Positions 1 to 11,897 of a stretch of 64,000 nt of DNA are shown piece after piece. The DNA is from Austropuccinia psidii (lineage: Eukaryota > Basidiomycota > Pucciniomycetes > Pucciniales > Sphaerophragmiaceae): assembly GCA_023105745.1 (NCBI GenBank), contig JALGQZ010000011.1:15839975-15903974 (forward strand). Direction: 5' to 3'. Both the position numbers and the translations under genes were made by a program. Position 1 is the stretch's first letter. Every line of letters begins with the position of its first letter. The notes beneath the pieces are model-generated. The model was not told where the DNA came from. It ran no database searches and worked only from the letters and a program-made list of their open reading frames with translations.

Positions 1-1205
1 ATCCAAAGACTTTTTCTACATTAAATTTTCAAGAATCATTGCCCCACTTATGAATAATTTGGTTTCTCCACCAAGTTCAACTTTGTTTTCCATGTGCTTT
101 TTGTAATTTGATATAACTTGTGGGCTGGAGTTGGCTGTACCTTCAGTTTAATTCAGGGGTGTAGAAACCTTTGTTAAAGTATGCAGTAATTGTTCAATAT
201 CATTCATTTTACTGGTCCTACACCTTTGGGAATTTCTTAATTAATGTTCAAAACCTTTTATTAAATTTGTTAACTCAATTTTATACATTTCTGCTATTTT
301 TAATTTCTTTGCATAATTCATTTTGTCAAGTATTATTAGAAATCATTTGATTCAATTTCATTGTTAATTTTGAAATTCCTCCTTTGATGTGTCAAAACAC
401 ATTCTCAAGGAAATGGTATAAGTCTTTACTTCATTCAATTAATTTGAAATATGATCAAGGACTTTCTTATTCTCTCTTTTGATAATATTTATGCCTTTTT
501 TTTTTTCCAATTATTTCATCAAAATTTAATTTAGAGAATTTATCTGTTAATTCCTTTATAATTACAGATTTCTCATTTATATTATTTACAGATAACCTTA
601 ATTATTTTAAGATTTAAATTTTTTCAAAGCTTTTTCAAAACACATTTTGTTCCTTTTATTTGGTTCAACATTTGATTTTTTTTACTTCATATTGTTACAA
701 ATTGATTAACTTTTAGCAGAAATGTGACTTTTTAAGTCATTTATAGCTACATAAAGTTTTGGAATGCAATCCAAAATGTCAGAAATAATTTTTGGTATTT
801 TAATCTGGATTCCCCTTTTTTCTGTAACTCGAACCTGATTTGGCCATCTGAAACACCTTTTCCATTGCATCCTGTTGAATTTTTGGGATTTGTAACCCTG
901 GCTGTATACTTTTGTGTCTTTTGCCTTGTGTTTCCCCTTGTTCTGACCTTGTGGCTTCTTTTTCGCATTTTAATTGCTACTTCTGGCTACTGGGGCTGGT
1001 TTTGCCCCTTGGTTGGGTGGTGGAGGGTTGTTTTCCCTGCATTCTGCTGTTAAAAGTATCATTTTTATGTTTTCCATCAATGGATGCCATCCATTGAGTA
1101 ATTTCAAGTGTTGGGAGTGCCCAGATACTTTCTCACAGTCAGGTAAGAGTTCATTCATTTTTCCAAAGTCTGAAAGGCATTGTTCTTAGCCTTCTGGCAG
1201 GATTT
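1..1205 (-). pseudogene. Fossil Ty3/gypsy gag (N-terminal part), antisense
   Basis: Read on the minus strand, this stretch is a decayed gag gene. Open pieces lie at 970-1158 and 747-968. They contain the motifs LPDCEKVSG and GCNGKGVSDGQ, separated by a basic, Q/K-rich segment. The same order (acidic/polar start, Q/R-rich linker, then a short hydrophobic segment) occurs in the gypsy2 gag at 44743-46713, so this is a related but different family. Below 740 the sequence is AT-rich, consistent with the coiled-coil middle of such gags, but it is broken by many stops. A PBS and an LTR end lie just upstream in element orientation (1834-1852 and beyond), the expected order LTR-PBS-gag. The element continues off the left edge. 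It would encode the structural capsid protein and is not functional here. Confidence 0.7.
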
Positions 1206-1833
1206 GCAGATGTCCATTGAGGCTTCTTGTGCCTGTTTCAGCTCTGTTTAGAGGTAAAAAAGTGCCATGAGCTTCAGAATGGCATAATTTCTCAGTTTGG
1301 GCTTCATTGACCAAACCTTGTCCTTCTGTAATTAATTGTCTTCTGCCATAATCAACTCTATTAACTTTTTGGGAGCTGCTTTAGGGGTTATAACTTTCTC
1401 CTTATGTGGTAAAAGTCATAATTCTGACAAAAGTTGAAAATTGTACTTTTACATCAATAAGTTACTGTTGGCCAAATTATTTGCTTTTTTCAGGCTATTA
1501 CTTCTGTGCTAAATGATTGATCCTGAAAATATTGGCTCTAGTTGATTATTCTGAGTTGTAATAACAGTGCTATTGTGGTCATAATTAACAGTACTGGCAG
1601 GGATAATACTAGTAGCTGTGAATAACTTTCAGACACTGAAGTTAATCAAAAAAACAAATTATTACGTAAAAAAAAGTTGCTCAAAAGATAAATGAAAAAA
1701 TAAAGCACCAATCATGATGTGAAAAAAGTTTTGTTTTTATTTTGAATTAAGAATATTTGTATGAATTTTTATATTTTCAAATATAAGAAAAAAGATTAAA
1801 AAAAGACAAAAATATATGTAACAGGTAAAATAT

Positions 1834-1849
1834 CACAGCTGGGTCCCCA
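1834..1849 (-). other. Primer binding site of the fossil gypsy element
   Basis: On the minus strand, TGGGGACCCAGCTGTG follows the LTR end CTTAAA after a two-base TT spacer. gypsy2 has the same arrangement at 44051-44074 (CTTACA, TT, TGGGGG...). A PBS starts with TGG, the complement of the tRNA 3' CCA. I did not identify the priming tRNA. Confidence 0.65.
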
Positions 1850-1851
1850 AA

Positions 1852-2990
1852 TTTAAGGTGTGGGAATGAAACTTTGATTAAAAATTGAGTACTTTTCCTG
1901 TCCTTAAAGTTTTTATAAGGTACAATTTAATTAAAAACAGTCAAATTCAATATTCTCAAGAGAAAATACGCCACATTAATTTTTTTAACTTTATAAGTGT
2001 GAAAAGAGATTATTATAGATATTTTTTGTTTTACCAACACTCAAAATTTATCCAAAAATACTCTAAAAGAGATATTCAAGGCTAAAAAATAGATTTCTTC
2101 AAGAGCCATTTCAATTTGAGTTAGTTGAGCAAAAGACTTCACGAATAATTTGGAACACATGGACAAAGCTGACAGTGAAAAAAGATGCTTTAATTTGCTT
2201 ATGGAGTGGCTCATAGGTAAAAATGATAATGTGGGTTATAAAAAATGATTATAAACATTCTTTCACATGACTGGAAGGCTTAAAAGTATGTAATGAAGGT
2301 GGTTGGAATATCTCATTGATAGGTTTCACAGTGTTTAAGCTATATAGAAAAGCTAAATATTCTAACAGTAAGGCAAAAGTGGGTGAAAGAAGACATTCTT
2401 TTATAGCCAGAAATCTTCTTAATAAAAAAGTAAGATTTACTGTTTTCAGTAGTGAGAAACACTCTGAAAATGCAAAGTCCAATTATGGCATCAATGAACC
2501 CTGGTTTGGACCATAACAGGGGTTATTTTAGCCATTTTAGACCTTTAAATCAGCCATTTCTATAGTTATACCTGCTTTCAAGCCTCCAAAACACATCAAA
2601 ATGTGTGTAACAAACCTAAAAACCAGTTAAAACAGTTTTTAATAGGAATGTTTTTGAAATTAAGGGTAGTTTTACCCTCTTGGAAGCAGTCAAAACTGCC
2701 ATTTTTTATCAAATCCTCATCATCAATTTAGTCAAAGACCATGTGACTTAATTCCAGTACAAAAGGGATGAACATTTTCATGAATTTTGACATCCCATGA
2801 AATTCAGCAAGGTATTTGCAATAGTTAGGCACACTTGGAGCAAGACTTCTTTCCTCCCCCCAGAATCAATAGTTCCAATTTATATTTTCTTTGATTTCTC
2901 CTCATATACTATATTTGTAATTTAAATGGGTAATTAAATTGAGTCTTTACAGTACAGAGCTAAAATAATTGATACCACCTTTTCACCCAT
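1852..2990 (-). repeat. LTR-Z copy 1 (5' LTR of the fossil antisense gypsy)
   Basis: The sequence aligns by eye with the reverse complement of the solo LTR at 47772-49597, starting at the LTR end beside the PBS (TTTAAGGTGTGG here against TGTAAGGTGTGC) and running to about 2990, where similarity fades. It is strongly diverged. The far terminus, expected to resemble GGCTCACA, was not found, so the right boundary is uncertain and the copy may be truncated. It contains the relic of the antisense ORF described at 48820-49254. Confidence 0.65.
2190..2516 (+). pseudogene. Relic of the ORF antisense to LTR-Z
   Basis: The plus strand, opposite to the LTR direction, keeps a reading frame homologous to the 144-codon ORF in the solo LTR-Z (48820-49254, minus). 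The clean part is 2316-2516, with the shared motifs VFKL, VGERRHSF, SEKHSENAKSNYG and EPWFGP. Upstream of 2316 the frame has stops but still aligns. No indels disturb the roughly 60 codons of the clean part although many bases differ. I recognise no domain. It may be a real LTR-encoded protein or a chance ORF in a noncoding LTR. Confidence 0.4.
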
Positions 2991-5020
2991 TTTGAGGATA
3001 AAAAGGGACCTTTTTCTGCCCACAAGTGAAACCCCCATTCTTCTCTTAAATTCCTACATAGTACAACTGTAAAAAGCAGTTATACTATTGAGAAATAACC
3101 AGGTAGTATTGAAATTTAAGAATTTTAGTATTTTATTATAATAAAGAAATTGATAAAGCTGCCTGCAGGGCTTTCAATGATGCTCACCACCACCATTTCT
3201 CTATAGTAAATCCCTGAATATCCTTTCAAAACTCTTTTTAACCTTTTTAACTTTCTAACAGTTGTCTGCTTGGTTATATATACAGTTATTATAACTCCTT
3301 CATAGACTCAGCCTGAAGCCAACTTATGAAAATAATATTGAAATTAAACCACATGTAGCCCATTTCTTTATGAGGTCTCTCACAATCCATTCCTCTATAT
3401 ATTAAATATCACAAGATATTAATGAGGTTATCAAATATCGAAATAAAATACAAGTACACTCAACAGTTTGGAAATTATATGAATAAAATGTTTCAACTTC
3501 AAGCTTACAAATGGGAGTTTTTTACTTTTACTTTTTTCTAGGCTCAATATTAGCTATTCCAAATTTCTCCTGGAAATCTTCTGAATGAGATATTCTGGGT
3601 ATTTACCTCAATATCAAGTTGAAGCTAGCCTGTTGATGAGAAAATCATATGAAGAATGGTTTTCCCAAAGGTACTTTGTTTTTGCAATTTTTCTCTTTAT
3701 AGAACAAATAATTAAGCATCATGAAAATTTGGGAAAACATCTTATTTACCTCTTTTCAATAAAAGAATAAGAATTAAGTCCAAATATTCAAGAAAGTGTT
3801 GCTCAAAGGACATTTATTATATGCTTAGCTACAAAAAGAGTGGAATAAAAAAGCACCACCCATAAAGTTTGGGACTGAGGGAGCAATTTTTTCGTCCTAA
3901 TGTTAGAACCAATTGAATTAAAAACCCTCATACCTTTCTCAATTGATTAAATTACAAAGTTTGATGGTTTTTCAGCTCTTTAGTATTCTTAATTTTATTT
4001 TCTCCTACCATTCAAAATGTAATTTCAGATTTCACTCTTAGCTGAATGGTACTAAGCTCAATTCTCAAAAATCATCAAATGAAAAGCTCAAAAACTGAAA
4101 TTATCTATATCAGTGAAAAAATTTTATTGCACTCCCAATAGGTTTTATAATATTTTTATGGAAACATATTAATGAAATTCTTTCCTGAGGCTTCAAAAAA
4201 AGATATACAATTATATCATTGAAATTCCAATTTTGTTAGAGATGAAACAATTTATTGAATATTTCTCAAAATGGATAAACACTCTCTTTAAAATGTAATA
4301 ATGATTTCAAACCTGCATAACTTTCCAATACTTGATTAGAATTAACCAGTATACATGTCCACATTGTAGAAATCTCGGTTTGCTTTACTTTTAGGCCATA
4401 ATGAGGTTCTTTCTGTCAGAAAATGGCAAAAGCAATAAAAAGCCATAGCTAAACTATCATGAAAGCCGATATAGGTTGTTATGTGGAATATACACACACA
4501 AGATTGAAACTTGGTTTTCAACCATGAAAAAAATATCTCTTTAAATTGGATTAACGGAAATTTAGAAATTAGAGGACTCAAGGGCTGTTTAATTGAGTTA
4601 TGCACTGGACCCCAATGGTGCATGCATCATTGATTGGAGAATAAACCACATTTGCTTCACTTGACTACCTCCTAATTAAGGTTAATGTACGCCGTTCCCA
4701 CAGTGAGATTCCAAGCTGTCTAGTATGTAATAATATTCAAAATCCCGAATATTATTGTCATTTATGAAGCTAAATATCCAAAATTTTTCTCATTTATTAT
4801 CCAATTTTGTTCCGTAGAAGTGTTTTACTTGTTTCATATGTCTGAAATTCAGTTTGGAAAGGTTATAATACCTTCCAGTTTATCCAAAGGCTTAGTAAAC
4901 AGGATATGAAAGGCTTATCTGTTAGAAGGTCAATAATTGGTGATGTTGGCTGGCTTCGCAGGTTTGGAAGGCACATTTGGGAAGGAAAGACTATATAAGA
5001 AAAATGAAAATTATGGATAT
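2990..5020. other. AT-rich stretch, no recognisable feature
   Basis: I see no coding region, RNA gene or terminal-repeat structure here. The two longest ORFs (3585-3770 plus, 61 codons; 4342-4623 minus, 93 codons) have no recognisable motif and no second copy in the window. It is probably old, decayed transposon or intergenic DNA. Confidence 0.5.
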
Positions 5021-5024
5021 CCTA

Positions 5025-5480
5025 CACTAAAGCTGCCAACGTTTGATGTGAGGTGTAAGTTTTACATACAACAATTAGACCATTAAGTGGCTGTAACCTC
5101 CCCGGTTTTATGTCAGCTGTATTTAGGTAGCACCAATGAATACCTATCTTTTAGATTTTTAATTAGTGTCCAAAACTTATGTATTTGTGCGTTGAAGTAT
5201 TGATCTTATATGAGAAGTAAAATTGAAAATTTATGCTCAGTTCTGGTTCTAAGCTGGAATAGCTTTTGTTGTTTCTTATCCTAATGGGATAGAAACGACA
5301 CATTACGAAAAAGGGAGCTTCCATGTCAGATGAATAATATTCTGAGTTATTCTTACTATTTTGTCATCTTATGACTATCCTCATTTAATATCTGTGTTAA
5401 TGGTATTGAGGTGTCATTCCTGTGCCCATGTTTTGAGGTGTGTTTTGCGTCAGAGGCTGCCAAATGTTCTACACTTTATC
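5025..5480 (+). repeat. Diverged LTR-Y-like segment
   Basis: Ordered blocks match the right third of the solo LTR-Y at 28127-29566. Examples are ATCCTACACTAAAGCTG against ATCCCACACTAAAACTG, a following GTGAGGTG/GAGAGGTG block, the TTTCTTATCCTA/TTTCTTGTCCTA block, and a closing block ending in CAGAGGCTG/CACAGGCTG. Spacing and order are conserved but the sequence is far diverged. It is noncoding, and the copy is probably an old LTR fragment of the same clade. Confidence 0.5.
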
Positions 5481-7288
5481 TGTTGTTTATATCTAATAGA
5501 TTTCTAAATTTTGTATTTTAAGTGATTAATTATCACTCACAATATTATTCCGCATTTCTGATGTTCAAAATAAATAATTGAAACTTTTTTAAGTTTTTCT
5601 TCCAATGAACAGACACATGTCAATATACTAATTTTTCTTATACAAATAATTGAGTTTATGCAAATCTTGTCAATTTTGGAATTGGTTGTTTGAAATTTTC
5701 AAGTTCTTTTTTGGTGAAAAACCTAATCTTAGACTTTGCATTAGTTATGAGAATCTAATTTACTATGGTTTAATCTTCTGAATAGAAAGCAAATTCAAAT
5801 ATTCAATACTTCGTACTTTAAAGCGCTTTCTCACAAATGTGTAGCACTAAGAAAGGAAAAAACCCTATCATTTCTGGTTTTTAATTTTCTTTTGTTTCAA
5901 GAAATATTATTGTGTTCCTTTTATCGTTTAAAGGGGTCATAGACTTTGATGAATTAAAAAAATACATAATAAAGTAACAAAAAGTTAGAGAATAAAATTA
6001 GTAAGAGCATATAGGGAGTGCCCTGCACCAATTTTGAATAAAAAAAGAAGGAAACCTGAATTGGGTGAAATTCTCACTCAAACACTCTGAAAATAAGTTT
6101 TTTCTTGAAAAATATTTTTCTCATAAAATAGGCCTTTAAGTCAAAAAGAACCTTCCAAAATATTGTTAATTTTTGCCCACCAGAAAAAACCCTTTTCCAT
6201 AAATCTCTCTTCTAAAACATTCATTTTATAGAGAACCTTTTCCCAAAAAATTTGTCTCCTTATTTTTGAATCTCCCCAATCAAAAAATATAGCGTAGTTC
6301 CTTTTCCTTTCATCAACAGTCAAAAATCCTTCACCCAACCTCTCTTACCTCAAGCCAATTTCGCACTCCTTTTGTATTTTTTTAGCTGATTTTTCCTCTT
6401 TATCCAGTACTCTTTCTTATTCCACAAGATTCATTCAAGTTCATATTTATTTATTTTTCAATATTCCGAATATTTTTTCATTTTGAAAAAATACAACTTA
6501 TCCAGAACCCTCCATAATCCCTTCCACTCCACCTTAAAAATTTCTGCAAATAAGGAAAGGATTATGAAAAAAGAGAAAAAGTGGAAAACTAACCATTACT
6601 TATTTAACTGACTTCTTTCTTCAAATAGAATGATTGGTATTGAGGTTTCTGATATCTTAATTGGATCACTAATAATTTCTGCCTGAACTATGGGCATGAT
6701 TTTTCAAATATATTGCGATTCTATATTAGTTTTTCAAAATCTGAATCAAACAGGTAGGGGGATTCATGAGGTTCTAATTGAAATAATCGAATTCGAAATG
6801 ATTTGAAAGGATCTTCCTGAGAAACCTAGCCTCTATTAAGCCCATTGGAGAATTTATTTAAGGCCAGAAAGACTGAGATGTACAGTTTTTCATGGGTGAT
6901 TGAGTGGTCAAAATTTCCTTGGATTTTGAATATGAACTCTAATGAAGGTATCGCGCTGTTAATATCTCTATCAATAAGCATATTGAACGCTTTCCTTAAG
7001 TTTTATAACAAATTAAGATAAAGATTGTAGAATTGGGCTCAGTACCTGATAGATTTTTGCGCAATTTTTATCAACGCTAGTGAAATGAAGGAATAGAGGG
7101 TGATGTGCATTTATGAGTCTTAAGTTTTCGTATATGGTCGGGTTTAGAGATATCCAGAGAGTGGGGAATACAATACTGATAATTTTTGTCCTCAAAATTA
7201 ATTAACCCTTCCTTTCAATGTGTCAATCCAAATTTATGGCATTCAATAGGTGACATATTAGTAACCCAAATGGGAATACTAAAATTAA
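5087..7288 (+). repeat. Old repeat arm, left copy
   Basis: This 2.2-kb segment is repeated at 17325-19430 and 56598-58730, each time ending at a tRNA-Asp copy. By eye the left copy differs from the other two at roughly one base in five or six, whereas the other two differ from each other at only a few per cent. Shared landmarks are a TATA-like box followed by GGGAGTGCCCTGC (about 6010-6027) and AATAGGTGACATAT just before the tRNA. ORFs inside are short and not conserved. Confidence 0.75.
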
Positions 7289-7395
7289 TCTGAGTTAGTT
7301 CAACGGTAGAATAACTGCCTGTCAAACTTGAATGGACACGGGTGCATTCAAGAACTTGAAAGCTGTAGACGGGGGTTCGACTCCCTCACTCGGAG
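7289..7395 (+). tRNA. tRNA-Asp (GUC) with a 36-nt intron, copy 1
   Basis: A full cloverleaf can be drawn. Acceptor TCTGAGT (7289-7295) pairs with ACTCGGA (7388-7394, one G-U), with discriminator G at 7395. The D stem is GTTC/GAAT. The anticodon loop CTGTCAA has GTC at 7321-7323. The T stem GGGGG/CCCTC encloses TTCGACT. The A box (TAGTTCAACGG) and B box (GGTTCGACTCC) match RNA polymerase III consensus. The intron, 7325-7360, sits at the canonical 37/38 position and holds a perfect 8-bp hairpin (CTTGAATG/CATTCAAG). One flaw is a central T-T mismatch in the anticodon stem (ACTGC/GCTGT), shared by all four copies here. It would insert aspartate in cytosolic translation. This copy has the best terminator (TTTT at 7397-7400). 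The repeat context raises the chance of a pseudogene. Confidence 0.8.
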
Positions 7396-7396
7396 A

Positions 7397-7400
7397 TTTT
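7397..7400 (+). terminator. Pol III T4 terminator of tRNA-Asp copy 1
   Basis: TTTT begins two bases after the tRNA 3' end. At the equivalent place the copies at 19683-19789 and 58731-58836 read TTTG, so only this copy has a run of four T. Confidence 0.5.
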
Positions 7401-10400
7401 ATATCCTAGCTTCTAACTACATCTGAGTTAATTGTTTTGAAGCGTATCTTGAACTTATTTTAAACCTTTTCACTTCTCGCACTTGCGATTTCACTACCGA
7501 CAAAATTATCCATAACGTTACTTTTTCATCTCTGTGAAATAATAATTGAATGGGTTTCATCAAGAGTTGAGAGTCTCGAAAATCACAATATCGCCTATTT
7601 ATGTAGTATTTCCTGACAACATTTCAGGCGTGAGGAATCAAAACGCCAAATTAATTCATAGTAAGCCTTTAATAAATCAAAAGAACCTTTTTGAATAACT
7701 TTTCCCCTTTTGGTTTGCAAAAATCAGAAGTAGAAAGTTTCTCGAGTATTTGAAAAGGTCCAAATATAATTTAGGATATTTCTCGTTTTCATGTAGATTC
7801 AAAAGATCCCTGACCTTCTCTTGTTCAGCATTTCAATATTCACTACGTGATCACATAGCTATTGGTAATTGTTGTATGGCTATGAACACATGAGCAAAAA
7901 CTCTGATGAGGGTCATTTTTCTGGAAGCCTTAAGCTGTTAGAATATTAATCATGATCTCCTTTGAAAGATCAATTATCTTAAATATAGTCATTTTTTATG
8001 GTGGTAGAAAAAAAAGGGCGGAATAATCGATTTTTTGGAATTTGAAATAACTTTTCAACTGGATTCTTGTTCTAAAAGATTTTGTTAAAAAATCTTGCTT
8101 TATATTTAGAAATCTCATTTTTCAAATTACACAGTATATAAGGAATAGATTGATAATATTTCATCTTGTATATGGGTTTTGAATGTTCAGATATATTGGA
8201 GACTTCTTTCCTTGAAAGATATTGGAGAAGATATAAACATATATCTTATTCAAAATACTTCTCAATTCAATGCGTTTGTTAAGAACAGATTTTAAATAGA
8301 AATTTTATATCTTTGTTTGAATCAACCAATTTTAAAAATAGAAACAGTTAATGGGGACAGCTTTATAGGGGTACAAATATCCAAAACAAATGAGTTTGAA
8401 AGCCTCTATACTTCATAGTGTTCTCTATTTGGTAGAGAATATCATTTATTTCCCCTTAAAAAGAAATATCTATCAATACATCCCTTCCTAGCCTGAGAAG
8501 TAAGAAAACAAAAATTGCCATTGTGGGTTTGGAAATTAAACTATCAATTTCAGTCAAAGCACAAAAACTGACAATGTGAACCCATTGAATAGAAGAACCT
8601 TAAAAATACCAAATATACTCTTTTTCCAAATTTTATAGCATATAGTTTCACATAATAATAAAATTCTAAATTCTATGCAAACTTCATACATTTAGAGGTA
8701 ATTTGGGCCTTTAAAAAAAGGATTATTTGAGAAGATTTTGAAATTATTGAACTTGGAAGTAAGGTTTGTTTTTGACAAATCATCAGGAATTGAAGGGAAA
8801 AGCTTGGTTTATACGAGTTGCCCAGCTAATCTAAGCTTATTTTTTTTGAGATTTTTAGCGTAATAAAATTTGTGAATACAGTTATTATGATATCACAGAG
8901 TGTCCTATGTTCCCAATTCATTTTGAAATCAGTATTCCCTGTAGTTTTGAAGTTTTGAAAAAATGATTACAAAATACCAAACATAAAATAACGTCCATTA
9001 AATGGCTTTCAAATAAGCTTATTCCAATTCAAAACCACTATAGCTTCACTGGTTTAATTTATAAAACTATCATAGTAAAGTGGCAAAAATCAAGATCTAC
9101 TATCAGAAAGGGCACTTGAAACAATTCAAAAACTATTTAGATATCTTGAATCCTGAAATACTATCATAAAAAGATGTTATATCAGTATAATTTTGATTTT
9201 TGGGATTACAACAGATTTATTTTAACTTGATAGTAACATTTACAATAAATTTGGTATTCCCAGAGAAGCTTACAGTTGAAAGTAAACACACAGAAAGGAA
9301 TATAGTGCCTTTAGGAAATAATTGACAGGAATCAATACTTTAGTAATTCAGGAAAGGCCAGGAGGTGTCAGTGGACCTGTTAAGCAGACAAATGAAAAAG
9401 GAGAGAAGTAATAACATGAGGGATACTATTGCATTTAAATAGCTAGGTAGATGTTCAAATCGTAAACTTTAGGAAGTATTTGACAGGATCAAATAATTTA
9501 GTAAGGCAGAAAAGGAAGGGAGGTGAAAGCATACCTGTTAAGTGGACAAAAGAAGAAGGAGAGAGGTAATAATATGAGAGAGAGAGATTCTATATAGATT
9601 AAGGCTCTCCTTAGAAGGAGTTGCTTTTAGTTATTTGGATAAGGACTAGTATACATGATATTATGAAAGGATACTGAGGAAAGGGAGAAGGAGGTTACAA
9701 TGTTGAGACTGCCATTGAAGAGCTTAAGCACTGTTATATTCTTATAGCAGTATGTGGAGATTTGTCAATAAAATATACTCTATTGATTAGAAACAATGTC
9801 TTCTACAAGGAGAAAAATTGAAAATATGAGTAATTGCTATACTCTTGAAAATTTTTTATTTATTTCACATTTGTTTGTTTCTCCACATGTAAATACTGAC
9901 ACTTATCTCCAGCTAAAATTTCAAACAGCTCAATTCCATTGTTATATCAGGTTCAGTCTAGGTAAAGGATATAAAGCAGTAATAAAGAGCTTCAAATATT
10001 ACTGTGACATGTATAAATGGAGTAATGATAAAAAGATATGGGGCTCTACTATTGCAAAGAGTACATGGCTATGATTCAGTTGAACCAACTGGTTTCAGTG
10101 GTTATCAATTTGCTTATTATAATAAACACTAGAATAATTATTAATATGGTTACAAATTTATAAATTTGAGGGTTTCCTTCTCTTTAAGATGGTATAACCA
10201 CCTAAGAATATGCTGATAAGATGATGGAGGTATTATTCTTGGTGGGAAAACCTTATTTTATCTCAAATAAGGGTTTGAAGAGGGGGATGACCTGTTACCA
10301 CATCTTCAGAGTGAAAGATTTCACCCAGGTGATTGGTTTGTGGTTCAACACAGCCAGAAACATCTGTATCTATTCCCAAATGTGGTTTCAGAACCAAATA

Positions 10401-11897
10401 TTTAACCTTTGCTACCACAAGAGGGGATACGTTTGACCAACAAAAGGCTCAGGGATATTATAAAATCCAAAATGGACTTAATGAATTTATAAGTATTCAT
10501 TGGTGACGTTTATTACAGAGTTTATGAGGGTTAATTTGAAATCTTCCACTGGGTGGTTTTGACACCTCATAATTAAATTGTGTGTGATGAAGACCCAGCT
10601 TAACACCAAAAACAGCTTGGATTGTACCTTTAAATTATGCATTCTGAGTAATAAAATGATCAATCGCCTTCTGACTGCTTGGGCACCTCATACTTCAACT
10701 AGATCAGATAGTATCCCACAGTGACACTTCATGTCTTATTATAACCTTAAATTCTGAATATTTGTCAGTTTTTATGTTAAATTGCTAAAAATGTGATCCT
10801 TTGAGATATGATCAAATATCCAAAAATGTCACAAACCAATGTTACAATATGTGGTTTAATAATAAGATTTGAAATTACTCTGTTGAAATTATAAAAATTC
10901 CATAAAAAGGCATAAATTCTTGATTCCCTCTGAATCTAATGATCAAACATATGAAATAAATTGCACCATTAGATTAACCATGGTAAGCTACACATATGAA
11001 ATTTTCATCTCATATCTGAAAAGACAATCCTTACAGAGCAATAAGTAAAAGTGCCATAAAAAGGCATGAATCTTTGACTATTTTAGAAACCAATCAATAA
11101 AAATGTGAAAGCTTTGACCATTGGATTCCCCATGTATGATTACTCATATTACAATTTCACATCATATCTGTAAGGTCAATACTTAAGGAAATAACCTGAA
11201 TATAAGCACTTTTATGATCAGCGCATATGTTCATGGTATTGAGCTCATAACTATTGAAGTATAAATTATAGAGAGTTTAACCAAAAATAAAGTTACCAGG
11301 TAACTACTGGAGGAATACATATATAAGCTTTATCTGAAAAGCTATACACAATATTTTAACTTGGAAGGGCTTATTGAACAAAATTGTTATAGCTCTTGAC
11401 TTCTTTATTGTGAAGGTGGTCCAAACTTAAAAACAAAGTGTCCATTCAGGTTTTGCTAGCTCATGCCTGGTGAATTATGTAATTTTTATTATTGTATTCA
11501 AGGTATAAACCCTTGAAATCATGGGTTGAAGTTTAAAATTCTAAATTTTGACAGAAAAGATGAGTTACAAGAAAAATCATAAAAAATAGATTTTTGATGA
11601 TGTAATGAAATACTTTTGGCAGTTCAATAATTACATGCCATGGTATCAGATTTGACTCTATGAAAGGCTCTATTGTTTATAAATTGAAAGGTATCATGAT
11701 TTAAGTTTAAGCTTGAAATTGATCTTTATGATCACTCACTTGAATGCTCATTTGAGCTTGAAAGTCATATGAGTCATAAAAGTATTTAATACTATTTTAT
11801 TATCATTAAAAACAGTAAAATACACAAAGTTTAGTTTTCTTCCAATTCTTTGATTCCAGCAAAGTTATAGTTAAAGTGATAACTCTAAATAATGTTG
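7401..11897. other. Noncoding part of unit 1
   Basis: The stretch is AT-rich DNA, duplicated at 19822-21161 plus 26365-30899. The longest ORF, 9796-10074 (92 codons), has a counterpart at 27403-27708 only because the DNA is duplicated; its frame diverges at the C-terminus and shows no recognisable motif. It is probably decayed transposon sequence. Confidence 0.6.
9312..9590 (+). repeat. Imperfect 158-bp tandem repeat
   Basis: Two copies start at about 9312 and 9470 (TTAGGAAATAATTGACAGG and TTAGGAAGTATTTGACAGG). The second landmark pair is CCTGTTAAGCAGACAAATGA and CCTGTTAAGTGGACAAAAGA, also 158 bp apart. The same doublet occurs in unit 2 at about 26890-27165, so it predates the 12-kb duplication. 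Confidence 0.7.

Noticed and set aside
9312..9590. CRISPR-like or satellite array
   Set aside because: There are only two imperfect copies of 158 bp, and no regular short repeats with unique spacers anywhere in the window.
9796..10074. 92-codon ORF with a relative at 27403-27708, possible small host gene
   Set aside because: Similarity is explained by the 12-kb duplication. The second copy differs in length and C-terminal frame, and no domain is recognised.
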